NCBI GenBank assembly: GCA_964390805.1
Contig: CAYMKL010000001.1
Coordinates: 47,910 to 111,909, forward strand
Origin: CAYMKL01 sp964390805
GTDB lineage: Bacteria; Chloroflexota; Anaerolineae; VGOG01
Direction: 5' to 3'
DNA: 64,000 bases
Both the position numbers and the translations under genes were made by a program. Below, one piece after another: positions 50,701 to 58,002 of this stretch. The notes below the pieces were generated by a model. The model was not told the DNA's origin and ran no database searches. It was given only the letters and a program-made list of their open reading frames with translations. Each line of letters opens with the position of its first letter. Positions within the stretch are counted from its first letter, which is position 1.

Positions 50701-50985
50701 TGCAACCTTGCTCTCACTTGGCCCTTCGGCTTCGCTCAGGACAAGCCTTTGGGCACGCTCAGGACAAGGCTCAGGACACTGCTCAGGAGCTTCCGTCAGT
50801 TCCTTGAGAACCAGGGGTTCGATCTTGGTCCACACCTCTGGGGCCATGTCTGGCAGAGAGGATGAGGCCGATGGCCGCAGCACTGACAGTGGTGGAGCAG
50901 CTCTGGTGAAAGCAAGAACAAATGAGAAAAGCAGGATCATGAGAAGCACGCAGAAGACAAGTTTAAGCGAATTTCGCCGGTGCAT
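44740..50985 (-). CDS. giant mosaic subtilase (S8) with kelch and DUF11 repeats
   Basis: The 2081-residue secreted protein has a signal peptide ('VFCVLLMILLFSFVLAFTRA'), an I9-like propeptide, and an S8 protease domain with Asp252 ('NMDTGVDWTHPAL'), His294 ('GHGTH') and Ser473 ('WSGTSMATPHSAG'). Two carboxypeptidase-regulatory-like domains (about 555-740), a glutamine-amidotransferase-like domain (about 745-960), five or six kelch repeats (about 1085-1375) and four DUF11-type beta repeats follow. The ending 'VYLPLLVNNYSP' resembles the tail of many Chloroflexota secreted proteins and may be a sorting signal. At least six dispersed-repeat copies sit in frame within it. It is transcribed from a near-consensus promoter and ends just before the toxin-antitoxin promoter. 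It probably degrades external protein or processes surface proteins. Confidence 0.9.
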   Translation of the reverse strand: MHRRNSLKLVFCVLLMILLFSFVLAFTRAAPPLSVLRPSASSSLPDMAPEVWTKIEPLVLKELTEAPEQCPEPCPERAQRLVLSEAEGPSESKVAEDGKTTYIIHLKEQADLRHALSLVEGPAQLMTTKLARRQAVVSALQTTAQRTQADIIAYLEQQKSAGQVADYTPYWIFNGLAVTGDLETLLALADRPEVEKIRANHKRELPRPPSVPPNSGGEVGGVVEWNIARVRADEVWRDLDIAGEGVVVANMDTGVDWTHPALQSKYRGSDSDHNYNWYDCTGTYPSTPADGDGHGTHTMGIIVGSAPDEDFHIGMAPDAQWIAVKVLDDDGVGYDTWIHAGFQWLLAPTDLNGSDPDPGKAPDVVSSSWGPGLSNVADLTFLPDVQALRAAGIFPAFSAGNSGELGDGTVATPAGYPESFAVGATDFEDAIASFSGRGPSFWEELKPEVSAPGVDIRSSVPGGGYEGGWSGTSMATPHSAGLAALLLSADPDLTISELENFMKYTAADLGDVGPDNTYGWGQIDAYEAVRWALGAGKLYGKVTASNAMGEGLSAMGEGLPTGPPPPRAETFGERAGIPGATVSGVSQAHAQFIVTTDDAGVYEVSVPGGLYDVTASAFGYYSETVRAVEVITGFMSVHYLTLQPSPTGTLAGRVLEAGTGEPLTATISAVDTPASTSTDASGYYTLALPAGDYAVKATSHSHKARTVTEVSIAAGEHRALDFALETAPSILLVDADVWTEDSVANYYQWALDYEGYSYDTRPITDTDYLPIAAELAPYDVVIWASPWDSPGYINADEELIDYLEGGGRLLISGQDIGYWDSQWVWGRAPLFYHNYLYADYVRDKTRINDLEGLDGDVLEGVNLVLEDVYAYKRGDYLASDEVAPVDGYATSIMNYKGDGSAGLKTDVCEPNPYRAVYLSFGYEAAGPRPGYAAVLDRAIQWLSAPRPLKATSLRPKSQYKVGEPGTSVQYSARVVNEGQTASAYDLSLSGNAWTTTILDPQTMNPVTRTTELVPCDWQDLLVQVDIPPSFPPNLGGERGGATIGEVDTVVAQATMTHHPIISNTSTLTTRAFPAWDYKSWMMTSRYRLAAAVVGCEVYAIGGWDWTGASTVNEMYDPVANFWSPRASKPTGAANVGAAALNDQIYVVGGMSTNLGILKTVEVYDPAADNWSSAAPLPKGLSGVAVAAAGGKLYAFGGDIGSDDVDTTYEYDPLADTWTQKSPMPGGPRAYAAATQLNGRIYVAGGWPDLRTFEEYDPATDTWATKTPLLRGRQSPALVASGGYVYAIGGGSAWGAVGNVERYDPATDLWVPVSSLNNGRIGTGATAAGGGIYVVGGVDIYGEAVPTNEGLALENSLCPSSKKVDKVTAPPGGVLTYTIALHNLGDTDFTGVSLADPIPTHATYVPDSVSGGASYRAETDQIEWSGTVAAGMSITFTFQVTLDDPLPGGTTIVNVAAVNSSTGPSPTLRPYSGRASGWGLGQTDGGGTSFTKKTATKVQAANLETSTKEVDKTAALSGEVLTYTITLSNTGSVDAVGASLVDPLPAHITYVPDSATGGAVYDPGLHRIEWTGVVSPTVSEKTPSVYSWLDSETPGGPIYNWEEISETGTEVASWTNRNDGFAGPFDIGFDFPFFGEVDEQHVYSDTLYLGTNGYVSLGQGYSGIPMGTLPSRSYPNNDIMPFGGPLYIMDGVSHVYYQLLDDPTRFVIEYVDVQWCCGLNTSHTFEIVLYPSGEILTQYKSLNGDIPWLVGIENEDGSEGLNYPPSLVADGLAIKYLPPAPPCSPHVITFQARVNGGIPPETIIANTATISDGMGFSYTRTVTTEANTVDLSTSTKTVEGAIAVPGDVLTYTIVLRNGGKTAEAGFTDPIPADTSYASGSATGGATYDDALNRIQWSGTMPARSDRTFTFAVTADRSLPDDTLIVNIATITDELHLPFTRTAATILKRPDLSLSEKLASAARAAVGDTITYTLRVKNTGEGLAKAILTDTIPAGSLYVPGSALTGNGTVAYDEANGKIIWSGEVPSWGMSTVVFAVTVTEERAINNTVTIDDGLGSLTERSATTRVLAYDVYLPLLVNNYSP
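46548..46610. repeat. dispersed repeat in the subtilase gene
   Basis: Copies of 'ccctgagtagggtcgaaggg' type sequence between two DUF11 repeats, translated in frame as 'SPTLRPYSGRASGWGLGQ'. Confidence 0.75.
47864..47909. repeat. C-tract/G-tract palindromic repeat in the subtilase gene
   Basis: A perfect long inverted repeat ('cccccctctttccccccc' against its complement) around 'aagatt', in frame as 'PPSFPPNLGGERGGA'. The same family is at 20507, 43576 and 50326. Confidence 0.85.
49265..49348. repeat. duplicated 'agaccttcgcccatcgc' repeat in the subtilase gene
   Basis: Two direct copies of agaccttcgcccatcgc (from 49309 and 49330) plus an inverted partial copy ('cgaaggtctctgcc'), translated as 'AMGEGLSAMGEGLP' and 'RAETFGERAG' inside a carboxypeptidase-regulatory-like domain. 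Found only here in the window. Confidence 0.75.
50326..50370. repeat. C-tract/G-tract palindromic repeat in the subtilase gene
   Basis: A copy of the family at 47864-47909, between propeptide and protease domain, in frame as 'PRPPSVPPNSGGEVGGV'. Confidence 0.8.
50623..50646. repeat. dispersed TTCGAC...GCTCAGG repeat in the propeptide
   Basis: A single copy of 'cccttcgactaggctcaggg', in frame as 'HALSLVEGPAQ' in the I9-like propeptide. Confidence 0.75.
50722..50788. repeat. multi-copy dispersed repeat before the propeptide
   Basis: One full 'cccttcggcttcgctcagga' copy and three further 'gctcaggaca' half-units, translated as 'CPEPCPERAQRLVLSEAEGP'. Confidence 0.85.
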
Positions 50986-51042
50986 TTTTCAGTATTCCCC
51001 CCCTCGAATAGATTAAGCGCCACCAGTTCATTCAGGTTTGAT

Positions 51043-51071
51043 ATTCTAGCCCGGCGCAGCTTTATTGTCAA
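51043..51071 (-). promoter_or_regulatory. promoter of the subtilase gene
   Basis: Minus strand: -35 TTGACA (51066-51071), 17 bp, -10 TAGAAT (51043-51048). The expected start is about 50 bases before the ATG at 50985. Confidence 0.8.
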
Positions 51072-51096
51072 ACCACGACAAAGTGACCCCCCCCGT

Positions 51097-51198
51097 TTGA
51101 CCGATGGTGCAAACTGTGATAAACTGGTGTCGTCCATGGACAGGAGCCTCTCATGCAAACCCGCCTGAGCCTTCTCTGCAAAGGAATGGTGATATACT
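51097..51198 (+). promoter_or_regulatory. promoter candidates of the PLP enzyme gene
   Basis: TTGACC (51097-51102), 17 bp, TAAACT (51120-51125) is one candidate. A second -10, TATACT (51193-51198) with an extended TG and no good -35, lies nearer the gene, 31 bases before the ATG at 51230. The subtilase promoter fires the other way just upstream. Confidence 0.5.
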
Positions 51199-51229
51199 TA
51201 TCATACGATTACGAAGGAGTGTGAATATC

Positions 51230-52258
51230 ATGTTGACTGAGAATCTACCCTGCGGCAAGCCCTTCGACAGGCTCAGGACAAAGCTCAGGACACTGCCTCG
51301 CGTTTCTGTCGCCCACCTGCCCACCCCCCTGGAGGAGATGCCTCGCCTGAGCGAAGCCCTGGGTGGGCCGCGCCTCCTGGTCAAGCGCGACGATCAGACC
51401 GGCTTGGCCACGGGAGGCAATAAGGTTCGCAAGTTGGAGTTCCTGGTGGCCGATGCTCTGGAGAAGGGGGCCGACACCATCATCACCGCTGGCGCGGCCC
51501 AGTCCAATCACGCCCGACAGACGGCCGCTGCCGCCGCCAGGTCCGGCCTGGGTTGCTGCCTGGTTCTGACTGGACAGAGCCCCAGTCGCTGGAACGGCAA
51601 CCTGCTCCTGGATGACCTCCTGGGAGCCGAGATACGCTGGGCTGGCGAACGAGACCGCTCACAAGTGATGGAGGAAGTGGCACAGGAGATGACGCGCCTG
51701 GGCCGCCGTCCATACATCATCCCCATTGGCGGCTCCAACCCCGTGGGCGCGGCGGGTTACGTGGCGGCCATGCTGGAATTGATGGAGCAACTGGCGGAGC
51801 GAGACCTCCGGGTGGATCGGCTGGTCTTCCCCACGGGTTCTGGTGGTACCCACGCCGGCATGATGGTGGGGGGCAAGGCCCTGGGATTTGCTGGCCAGAT
51901 CGAGGGCATCAGCGTGGGCAGCACCAAGGAGGCGCTGAAAGCCACTCTGGGGGAATTGGTCGCTGACACAGCAGCGTCCCTGGGACTGGATCTCTCTTTT
52001 GCCAGCGAGGACTTTATCGTCCACGACGACTACCTCGGCGAAGGTTACGCCAGGATAGGCCCGCCAGAGCGGGAGGCCATTCGGCTAGCAGCTCGCACGG
52101 AGGGCCTGCTAGTGGATCCTGTCTACACTGGCCGGGCCCTGGCCGGCCTGATAGATTTGATCAGAAGAGACGTTTTCGGCCCAGATGAGACCGTCCTCTT
52201 CTGGCACACCGGGGGCATCCCAGCTCTCTTTGCTTATGCCGACGAATTATCGCTGTGA
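51230..52258 (+). CDS. D-cysteine desulfhydrase/ACC deaminase-like PLP enzyme
   Basis: The ATG at 51230 follows gaaggag by ten bases; the frame extends upstream without support. The 342-residue fold-type II PLP enzyme has 'HLPTPLEEMPRLSEALGG', the PLP lysine in 'GLATGGNKVRKLE', 'GAAQSNHARQTAAAAARSGL' and 'PTGSGGTHAGMMVG'. These fit the D-cysteine desulfhydrase / 1-aminocyclopropane-1-carboxylate deaminase family. A dispersed repeat (51260-51296) is translated in frame as 'KPFDRLRTKLRT' just before the conserved start of the domain, so the N-terminus is longer than usual. A cysteine synthase gene converges on it. Confidence 0.88.
   Translation: MLTENLPCGKPFDRLRTKLRTLPRVSVAHLPTPLEEMPRLSEALGGPRLLVKRDDQTGLATGGNKVRKLEFLVADALEKGADTIITAGAAQSNHARQTAAAAARSGLGCCLVLTGQSPSRWNGNLLLDDLLGAEIRWAGERDRSQVMEEVAQEMTRLGRRPYIIPIGGSNPVGAAGYVAAMLELMEQLAERDLRVDRLVFPTGSGGTHAGMMVGGKALGFAGQIEGISVGSTKEALKATLGELVADTAASLGLDLSFASEDFIVHDDYLGEGYARIGPPEREAIRLAARTEGLLVDPVYTGRALAGLIDLIRRDVFGPDETVLFWHTGGIPALFAYADELSL
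51260..51296. repeat. dispersed TTCGAC...GCTCAGGACA repeat in the PLP enzyme gene
   Basis: 'cccttcgacaggctcaggac' followed by a half-unit, inserted in frame after codon 10 of the gene. Confidence 0.85.
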
Positions 52259-52363
52259 GGCCCTATCGCCCTGGCACTTTGGGGAGGACAGCGATGATCA
52301 GCGCCAGTTGGAGGCCGAATCGAGTACAGAGTCGAAGATTAAAAATCTTTGGTCGCACAGGAA

Positions 52364-52391
52364 AAGAGCGCAGGATCTCTCCTGCGCTCTT
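52364..52391 (+). terminator. terminator of the PLP enzyme gene
   Basis: AAGAGCGCAGGA (52364-52375) and TCCTGCGCTCTT (52380-52391), a perfect 12-bp stem with four-base loop, followed by 'cttt'. The 105 bases between stop and hairpin hold no recognisable gene. Confidence 0.8.
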
Positions 52392-52415
52392 CTTTGTCGA
52401 GACAAGAACTGGCAT

Positions 52416-52445
52416 CGCCTGAAGGAGCCCCCACTCCTTCAGGCG
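52416..52445 (-). terminator. terminator of the cysteine synthase gene
   Basis: CGCCTGAAGGAG (52416-52427) and CTCCTTCAGGCG (52434-52445) form a perfect 12-bp stem. It lies 38 bases past the cysteine synthase stop on the minus strand and faces the plus-strand hairpin next to it. Confidence 0.65.
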
Positions 52446-52482
52446 GTCTACTGAATCTTAACTGAACAGTATCAACATTAAC

Positions 52483-53454
52483 CTACGTGGTGTACTTCTC
52501 GACCGAAAGGTAGCGATCTCGACTGTCCGGCAGCACGGTCACCACGCGCACACCTTTGCTGAGCCTTTTCGCCACTTGCAACGCGGCTACCACATTGGCC
52601 CCAGATGACATGCCGCAGAACAATCCTTCCGTTTCAGCGAGCTGGTGTGCCATATCAATAGCTTCTTCATCAGTCACACTGATGACGTCGGTGACGATAT
52701 TTGCCTTGAGAATGTCCACAGTGATGCCGTCGGTAATGCCAGGGATGATCCGCATGTTCTCCAGGCCGCATCGCAAATGGGGCGATGCAGCGGGTTCCAC
52801 CCCGTAGATTTCAATTCGGGGGTCGTATGCCCACAGCGCCTGAGCTATTCCCAGCAGCGTGCCCCCGGTGCCCACCGAAGCTGCGAACGCGTGCAGGCGG
52901 CCCCCAGTCTGCTCGAGGATTTCCTTACCCGTCCCTTCTCGATGAGCAGCGACGTTGTCTGGATTGCTGAACTGGCGCGCCCACCAAACGGTGGCATCCG
53001 AGCGTTCCAACTCCAGGCACAATTGCCGTGGCATGACCTCAATCACAGCACCGTGGACGCTCGTGTCTTGCAGTTCCTCATTCTTTCGCAACGCCTCTGT
53101 ATCTACGATCTCGATTTCGGCGCCGTAGCTCTCCATGATACGCTTTCGTTCGGGGCTGGCTACGACCTTGGGCGAGAATACGCGCATTCGATAACCCTTA
53201 GCCGCGGCCACAAAGGACAGAGCCGCGCCGGTGTTGCCTGTACTGGCTTCGACAATCGTATAACCCGGTTTGAGCAGCCCCGCGCGCTCGGCCCCCTCGA
53301 TCATGCGCAGGGCTATGCGATCCTTGATGCTGCCGCTAGGGTTCAGATACTCAGCCTTCACCAGCACTTCTGCATCAAGCCCCTGAGTAACCTCTCTCAG
53401 CCGGATCAGGGGGGTGTTTCCGATTACGGCTAAAACGTCATTCATGATGGTCAA
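52483..53454 (-). CDS. cysteine synthase (O-acetylserine sulfhydrylase family)
   Basis: A 323-residue fold-type II PLP enzyme that makes cysteine from an activated serine and sulfide. It has 'IGNTPLIRL', the PLP lysine in 'NPSGSIKDRIALRMI', the substrate loop 'ASTGNTGAALSFVAAAKGYR', the phosphate-binding 'GTGGTLLG' and 'MSSGANVVAALQ'. Ribosome site ggagg favours the TTG at 53454; an ATG three codons later (53445) is possible. An insertion after 'EALRKNEEL' separates it from the classical CysK loop, so another sulfur or nitrogen nucleophile cannot be excluded. It lies downstream of the metal ATPase, 60 bases away. Confidence 0.88.
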   Translation of the reverse strand: MTIMNDVLAVIGNTPLIRLREVTQGLDAEVLVKAEYLNPSGSIKDRIALRMIEGAERAGLLKPGYTIVEASTGNTGAALSFVAAAKGYRMRVFSPKVVASPERKRIMESYGAEIEIVDTEALRKNEELQDTSVHGAVIEVMPRQLCLELERSDATVWWARQFSNPDNVAAHREGTGKEILEQTGGRLHAFAASVGTGGTLLGIAQALWAYDPRIEIYGVEPAASPHLRCGLENMRIIPGITDGITVDILKANIVTDVISVTDEEAIDMAHQLAETEGLFCGMSSGANVVAALQVAKRLSKGVRVVTVLPDSRDRYLSVEKYTT

Positions 53455-53514
53455 GATACTCCTCCATGTTCAATATGCTTGAAGCCCTGTGTCTTACGCC
53501 ATCTTCCTCACAAA

Positions 53515-55404
53515 CTACAGTCGCTTGCGGAAGATAAGCCGTGCCGAGTTGAGCACCACAGCCAGCGAGCCAACGTTGTGCATCACCGCTGCCCCTACTG
53601 GTTGGATGGTCCCCATCGCTGACAAAGCAATGCCCAGTATGTTGAACCCAAGTGAGAAGAGCAGGATATTCGCCCGCACAGTGCTCATTACCCGATGGCT
53701 AAGGGAGATGATGTCCGCTACCGTGTTCAGATCGTCGTTCATCAACGCGATGTCGGCTGCCTCAATAGCGACGTCGGCGCCTGCTGCGCCCATGGCAATG
53801 CCCACCGTGGCTTCAGCCAGAGCCGGCGCATCGTTGATTCCGTCGCCGACCATCACCACTTTCTTCCCTTCAGTCACCCACCGGCGCACCATGGCGGCCT
53901 TGTCCTCCGGCAGCAGGCTGGCCTGCACATCGTCCACGCCTGCCTGGCGCGCGATCTCTCCCGCCACGGTCGGGTTGTCACCAGTGAGCATCGTTACCTT
54001 CACCCCCAGCGCTTTCAGCCGCACCACAGCCTCGGCCGACCCTTCGCGGATCTCATCGGCCACGCAGATGACACCCGCTGGATGGCCGTTGTGCACCACC
54101 AGCAGGGGGGTGTGGCCGTGGGTCTCATGTTCGACGACCGCCGTTTGCACCGGCTCTGCCAGGGCTACCCCCTCAGCAGCTAACCAGTCGGCCCGCCCCA
54201 CCTTGACCTCAGTATCCATCCACGCAGCGGAGACACCGCGCCCCATGGCCGGTTGGAATGTGAGCGGCTCCGGCATCTCCAAGCCCCGGCGCAGCCCCTC
54301 AGCTACCACAGCCCGCCCCAGCGGATGCTCCGAAAAACGCTCAGCTCCGCCGGCCAGGGTCAGGATCTCCTCTTCTGAATGGCAGCACAGTGATTGCACC
54401 CCTGCCGCTTTGGGTTGGCCCCGAGTGAGCGTACCGGTTTTGTCCAGGGCGACGATCTGGGCTTTGCCGAGCATCTCCAGGAAAGCGCCCCCCTTGATCA
54501 GGATGCCCCGCCGCGCACCATTGGCCAGGCCCGCTACAACCGCTGTGGGTGTGGCCAGCACCAGCCCACAGGGGCAAGCTACCACGACCACCGTCACCGC
54601 GCGCATAAACTCGCCGCTGATAAGCCAGACCAACGCAGCGATCAGGACGATGATGGGAGTGAAGTAGCTGGCATACTTGTCGGCCACGCGCTGGACAGGC
54701 GCGATTCGTTTCTCCGCCGCTTCCACCAATTCGACGATCTGCCCCAACAGCGTGTCGCTGCCCACTTTGGTCGTCTCCACCTCCAGCGCGCCCAACTCAA
54801 CCAGTGTTCCGGCAAAGACCTCCTCGTCCGCCCCTTTGTCCACGGGCACTGATTCACCGGTGATCGGGGCCTGATTGATCGAGGCCTCGCCCTGGCGGAT
54901 GATTCCGTCCACTGCGATGCGCTCGCCGGAGCGGACCAGCACGCTGTCGCCCGTTTCCAGCTCGCTGATGTCTACCGTCTCCTCTCGCCCGTTGCGGCGG
55001 CGCGTGACCGTGGTAGGCGCCAAATCCAGCAGATTGCGGATGGAACGGCGCATGCTGTAGGTGGCCAACTCTTCCAGCAAGCCGCCGAGGATCATGATAA
55101 AAGCCACAATGGCGGCGGCAATGTACTCTTGGGCGAGAACCGATGCCACCATAGCAATGATGACTAGTTGGCTCGCGTTGATCTTTTTCTCCTTCACCCC
55201 ACCCCACGCCCATCTCAGGATGGGCCAGCCAGCGAGGGCGGCAGCAATGAGGGCCATCACTGGACTGAGCCATGTCGGGCCAACGGATATAAGTTGGATC
55301 AGCCAGCTCGCCAGGATCAGCAAGCCACTGATGACGACGAGGGCAGCATCAGGAGTACGCAGCACCTCTTCATGATGAACCCAGAATCTCTTCAATCTTG
55401 TCAC
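53515..55404 (-). CDS. heavy-metal P1B-type ATPase
   Basis: A 629-residue metal-transporting ATPase, starting with GTG 55404 nine bases after aaaggag. It has the actuator 'ITGES', the membrane metal site C277-P-C279 ('VVACPCGLVLATPT'), the phosphorylated Asp321 in 'DKTGTLTRG', and 'MVGDGINDAPALAEATVGIAMG'. The last helix region has 'MHNVGSLAVVLNSARL', close to the Zn/Cd/Co group (ZntA/CadA) more than to copper pumps. There is no N-terminal heavy-metal-associated domain, only a short basic/His stretch ('RFWVHHEE'). It exports, or possibly imports, a divalent metal. Confidence 0.92.
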   Translation of the reverse strand: MTRLKRFWVHHEEVLRTPDAALVVISGLLILASWLIQLISVGPTWLSPVMALIAAALAGWPILRWAWGGVKEKKINASQLVIIAMVASVLAQEYIAAAIVAFIMILGGLLEELATYSMRRSIRNLLDLAPTTVTRRRNGREETVDISELETGDSVLVRSGERIAVDGIIRQGEASINQAPITGESVPVDKGADEEVFAGTLVELGALEVETTKVGSDTLLGQIVELVEAAEKRIAPVQRVADKYASYFTPIIVLIAALVWLISGEFMRAVTVVVVACPCGLVLATPTAVVAGLANGARRGILIKGGAFLEMLGKAQIVALDKTGTLTRGQPKAAGVQSLCCHSEEEILTLAGGAERFSEHPLGRAVVAEGLRRGLEMPEPLTFQPAMGRGVSAAWMDTEVKVGRADWLAAEGVALAEPVQTAVVEHETHGHTPLLVVHNGHPAGVICVADEIREGSAEAVVRLKALGVKVTMLTGDNPTVAGEIARQAGVDDVQASLLPEDKAAMVRRWVTEGKKVVMVGDGINDAPALAEATVGIAMGAAGADVAIEAADIALMNDDLNTVADIISLSHRVMSTVRANILLFSLGFNILGIALSAMGTIQPVGAAVMHNVGSLAVVLNSARLIFRKRL

Positions 55405-55471
55405 GTTTCTTGACTCCTTTCCTCATGAGTTGATGTGGTTGATTCCCCTTGGGGAACATATGCACAGGTTC

Positions 55472-56635
55472 TTACGGGGTGATGGGTTGCTCTCGCAAGC
55501 CCATCGTAGCTGCTGCAGCACCGAGTGGTAGAATCACACCAATGATGAGCAGGGCTGTCTCTACACCAAAACCGTCGGCGAGGAACCCCGCGCACAAGGC
55601 GCCTAACCCCCCGCCGAGCAATGAGAGACTGAAAGCCAGGCCAGTGGCGGTGCTCGTTCGTTCTGGCAAGAGATGTTGCGCCATGACCAAAGTGTAGGGA
55701 GATGACGATAGCAGTGTGGCTCCCAGTAGCGCAACAAACATCGAGGCCATAAAACTCTCTTTCTGCAAAAAACCATAGAGGAAAATGGCAGCCAGTACAA
55801 ACGATAGGATCATAATAGGCTTCCAACTCCTTCGGTTTGATAGAGAACCGACGATGATAGCGCCAGCGGCCCCCGATAACTTGAAGAGGCTGACCGTAGC
55901 GCCAACTGCAATCAGAGTGCTGCCCTTTTGCTCGATCAAGAGCGGTAGGAAGGCCATAATACCTGTTTCGGCTGCGCCCCGTAACAATAACACGCCGGCT
56001 AGCGCTAAAGCCGGTCTCAAGTCTATCGAACTCAGGATATTTAGAGATCTCTTTGTTTTATCTAAAGTTCCAACCCCTGGGGCAAACTTCCTGTAAAGAA
56101 GAGCGGACAGCAGCAGGCCCGGCAGCGCCATAAGCCAGATTCTTTGTAGACCCACAGCGTTGACCAAATAGGCAACAGTGATAGGGCCCAAGGCAGCTCC
56201 GAGAGAGCCACCAGCCAGAAAAATGGCCAGCCCAAGACTCTTCCGACTACCGCTTGATTGCGTTGCTGTTGATGCTGCCTGTGGCCCAAACAACGACTGA
56301 CCGACCGTGGCAATCAAGATCAGAAGAATCAGGGTGGAATAGTTAGAGGCCCACCCAACGGAACTCATGGCCAGCGTGACGATGAGTAAGCCGAAGGGGA
56401 AGATTAGCCTAGCTGAGCGGTCAGCAAGATACCCGCCAAGGGGTTCAACCACCGCCATACTAGCACCCCGCGAGAACACCATAAAACCCGCTGCTGAAAA
56501 GGGCAAATCAAATCGGCGAACCCATAGTGGTAGCAACGTTACTATAAAACTAGCGTAGACGTCGCTCATAAGGTGCGCAACAGAAAGTAACGCTAGATCG
56601 CCTTTGGCACCCAACTTGTCTTTCAGTTGGCTCAT
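55472..56635 (-). CDS. MFS transporter (fosmidomycin-resistance-like)
   Basis: The ATG at 56635 is chosen because it follows the stop of the upstream enzyme gene; the frame runs on to 56740 inside that gene. The 387-residue protein has twelve membrane helices and an Fsr/MdtG-like start ('LLSVAHLMSDVYASFIVTLL'), with the MFS motif-A-like 'GGYLADRSARLIFP'. It probably exports a small molecule. Its location after a peptide importer and a threonine-synthase-like enzyme suggests removal of a product of that pathway. Confidence 0.85.
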   Translation of the reverse strand: MSQLKDKLGAKGDLALLSVAHLMSDVYASFIVTLLPLWVRRFDLPFSAAGFMVFSRGASMAVVEPLGGYLADRSARLIFPFGLLIVTLAMSSVGWASNYSTLILLILIATVGQSLFGPQAASTATQSSGSRKSLGLAIFLAGGSLGAALGPITVAYLVNAVGLQRIWLMALPGLLLSALLYRKFAPGVGTLDKTKRSLNILSSIDLRPALALAGVLLLRGAAETGIMAFLPLLIEQKGSTLIAVGATVSLFKLSGAAGAIIVGSLSNRRSWKPIMILSFVLAAIFLYGFLQKESFMASMFVALLGATLLSSSPYTLVMAQHLLPERTSTATGLAFSLSLLGGGLGALCAGFLADGFGVETALLIIGVILPLGAAAATMGLREQPITP

Positions 56636-56675
56636 CCGTGGCCTGTCAGTCCATTCACAAGAATGATTACCACGC

Positions 56676-57956
56676 TCATCTAAACTGAGTGCTATAGACT
56701 TCCGCTGCAGCCTTCTGAAGAGCGGCGAAATTTGCCTCAATTACGGGTGGCTCAGGCATCCTGGCGGCGGCCAAAGTGAAATCCTTTATCCCACCTGAGC
56801 TACTTACTACCACAGCGACTGCCCCATGTAGGTCATTGCTTCTCGCCATTTTCTGCAGACCAGCCGCCGCCGTGGCAGATGTACATTCACTATAAACCCC
56901 TTCTCTGGCCATTGTTGCCTGGGCGTCAAATATTCCTTCGTCCGATACTCCTACAGCCGATCCTCCAGATTCTCGCATGGCGAGTACGCCCAAGTAGCTA
57001 TTTACGCTGCATGCTATGCCGCGGGCTACAGTTTGATTGCTCCAACCCCCTTCTAGCCGCACAATATCTTGTCCCTGCTCAATTGCCGCTGCAAGAGGAG
57101 CTCCACCGGCTGGTTCTGTCGCAACCATGTGCGGAGTGCGATCGATCAACCCCAGGGTCTTTAACTCTTTGAATCCTTTCCAGATCCCATAAAGGCTCTC
57201 CGAAAAGCCACTGGGTACAAAGACGAAATCTGGCGGCTCCCAATGTAGGTCTTCGCATATCTCATAGGCTATGGGCTTGTAGCCCTCGTGTCCAAAAGGG
57301 TTGAAGGTAGGAATCGTCGTTATGTTTCCGATGGGATACCAATCATACCATTTCACCCCCTCTCGCATGAGAAGCCATCGCCCCTCAACATCCGTCACAA
57401 AGACCAGCGCGCCATACATCTGCATCAGGGTTCTCATGGTCTCATAATACCCCGGATATGTGAAGATGGCAGCGTCGAGTCCTGCTTTGGCTGCGTAGAC
57501 CGCCGTTGCAGCCCCATGATTTCCAGAGGTGGCGATGGTGACCGTGCTTGCACCCTGTTCGACTGCCCTGGATATGGCCACAGATGCGTGGCGATCCTTG
57601 AATGACCAGGTGGGGTTTCTCGCCTCATCTTTCACATATAGAGCTTTTAACCCCATCTCCTTCCCCCACCTCTCACATCGTACCAGTGGCGTCGAGCCCT
57701 CCTGCAAAGTGATGTGGTGTGCTTCGTCCCTAATCGGAAGCAGCTCCTGGTACTTCCAGACGCCGGCTTCTCTCGGCCTTCTGGCGAAGTAGTCTCGACT
57801 CACGCGCTTGGCAAGCTGGTCATAGTTGTAGGTTATCGAGAGACTGGCGGCGAAGTCTTTGGTTTTACACACAGGACAGCCCTCAAAAAGAGCATCGTCC
57901 ATCGAGAATTCTGAATGGCACTTGACACACAGTTGTTTGGTTGCATAGCTCGTCAT
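56676..57956 (-). CDS. threonine-synthase-like PLP enzyme
   Basis: The ATG at 57956 lies seven bases after ggagg. The 426-residue protein starts with a zinc ribbon ('CVKCHSEFSMDDALFEGCPVC', shortened N-terminal half) and a fold-type II PLP domain: 'LQEGSTPLVRCERWGKEMGL', the PLP lysine in 'PTWSFKDRHASVAIS' and 'ATSGNHGAATAVYAAKAGLD'. Threonine synthases and relatives such as cysteate synthase share this build. As it lies in the peptide transporter operon, away from homoserine genes, a catabolic or special amino-acid role is as likely as threonine synthesis. Confidence 0.85.
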   Translation of the reverse strand: MTSYATKQLCVKCHSEFSMDDALFEGCPVCKTKDFAASLSITYNYDQLAKRVSRDYFARRPREAGVWKYQELLPIRDEAHHITLQEGSTPLVRCERWGKEMGLKALYVKDEARNPTWSFKDRHASVAISRAVEQGASTVTIATSGNHGAATAVYAAKAGLDAAIFTYPGYYETMRTLMQMYGALVFVTDVEGRWLLMREGVKWYDWYPIGNITTIPTFNPFGHEGYKPIAYEICEDLHWEPPDFVFVPSGFSESLYGIWKGFKELKTLGLIDRTPHMVATEPAGGAPLAAAIEQGQDIVRLEGGWSNQTVARGIACSVNSYLGVLAMRESGGSAVGVSDEGIFDAQATMAREGVYSECTSATAAAGLQKMARSNDLHGAVAVVVSSSGGIKDFTLAAARMPEPPVIEANFAALQKAAAEVYSTQFR

Positions 57957-58002
57957 GACTTGCCTCCCTGGGTTTATTGTAGCGGTACATGCGTTTTGGT
58001 CC

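Noticed and set aside
55401..55826. A 141-codon frame overlapping the end of the MFS gene
   Set aside because: It is the same strand in another frame of a clear membrane protein gene and has no features of its own.
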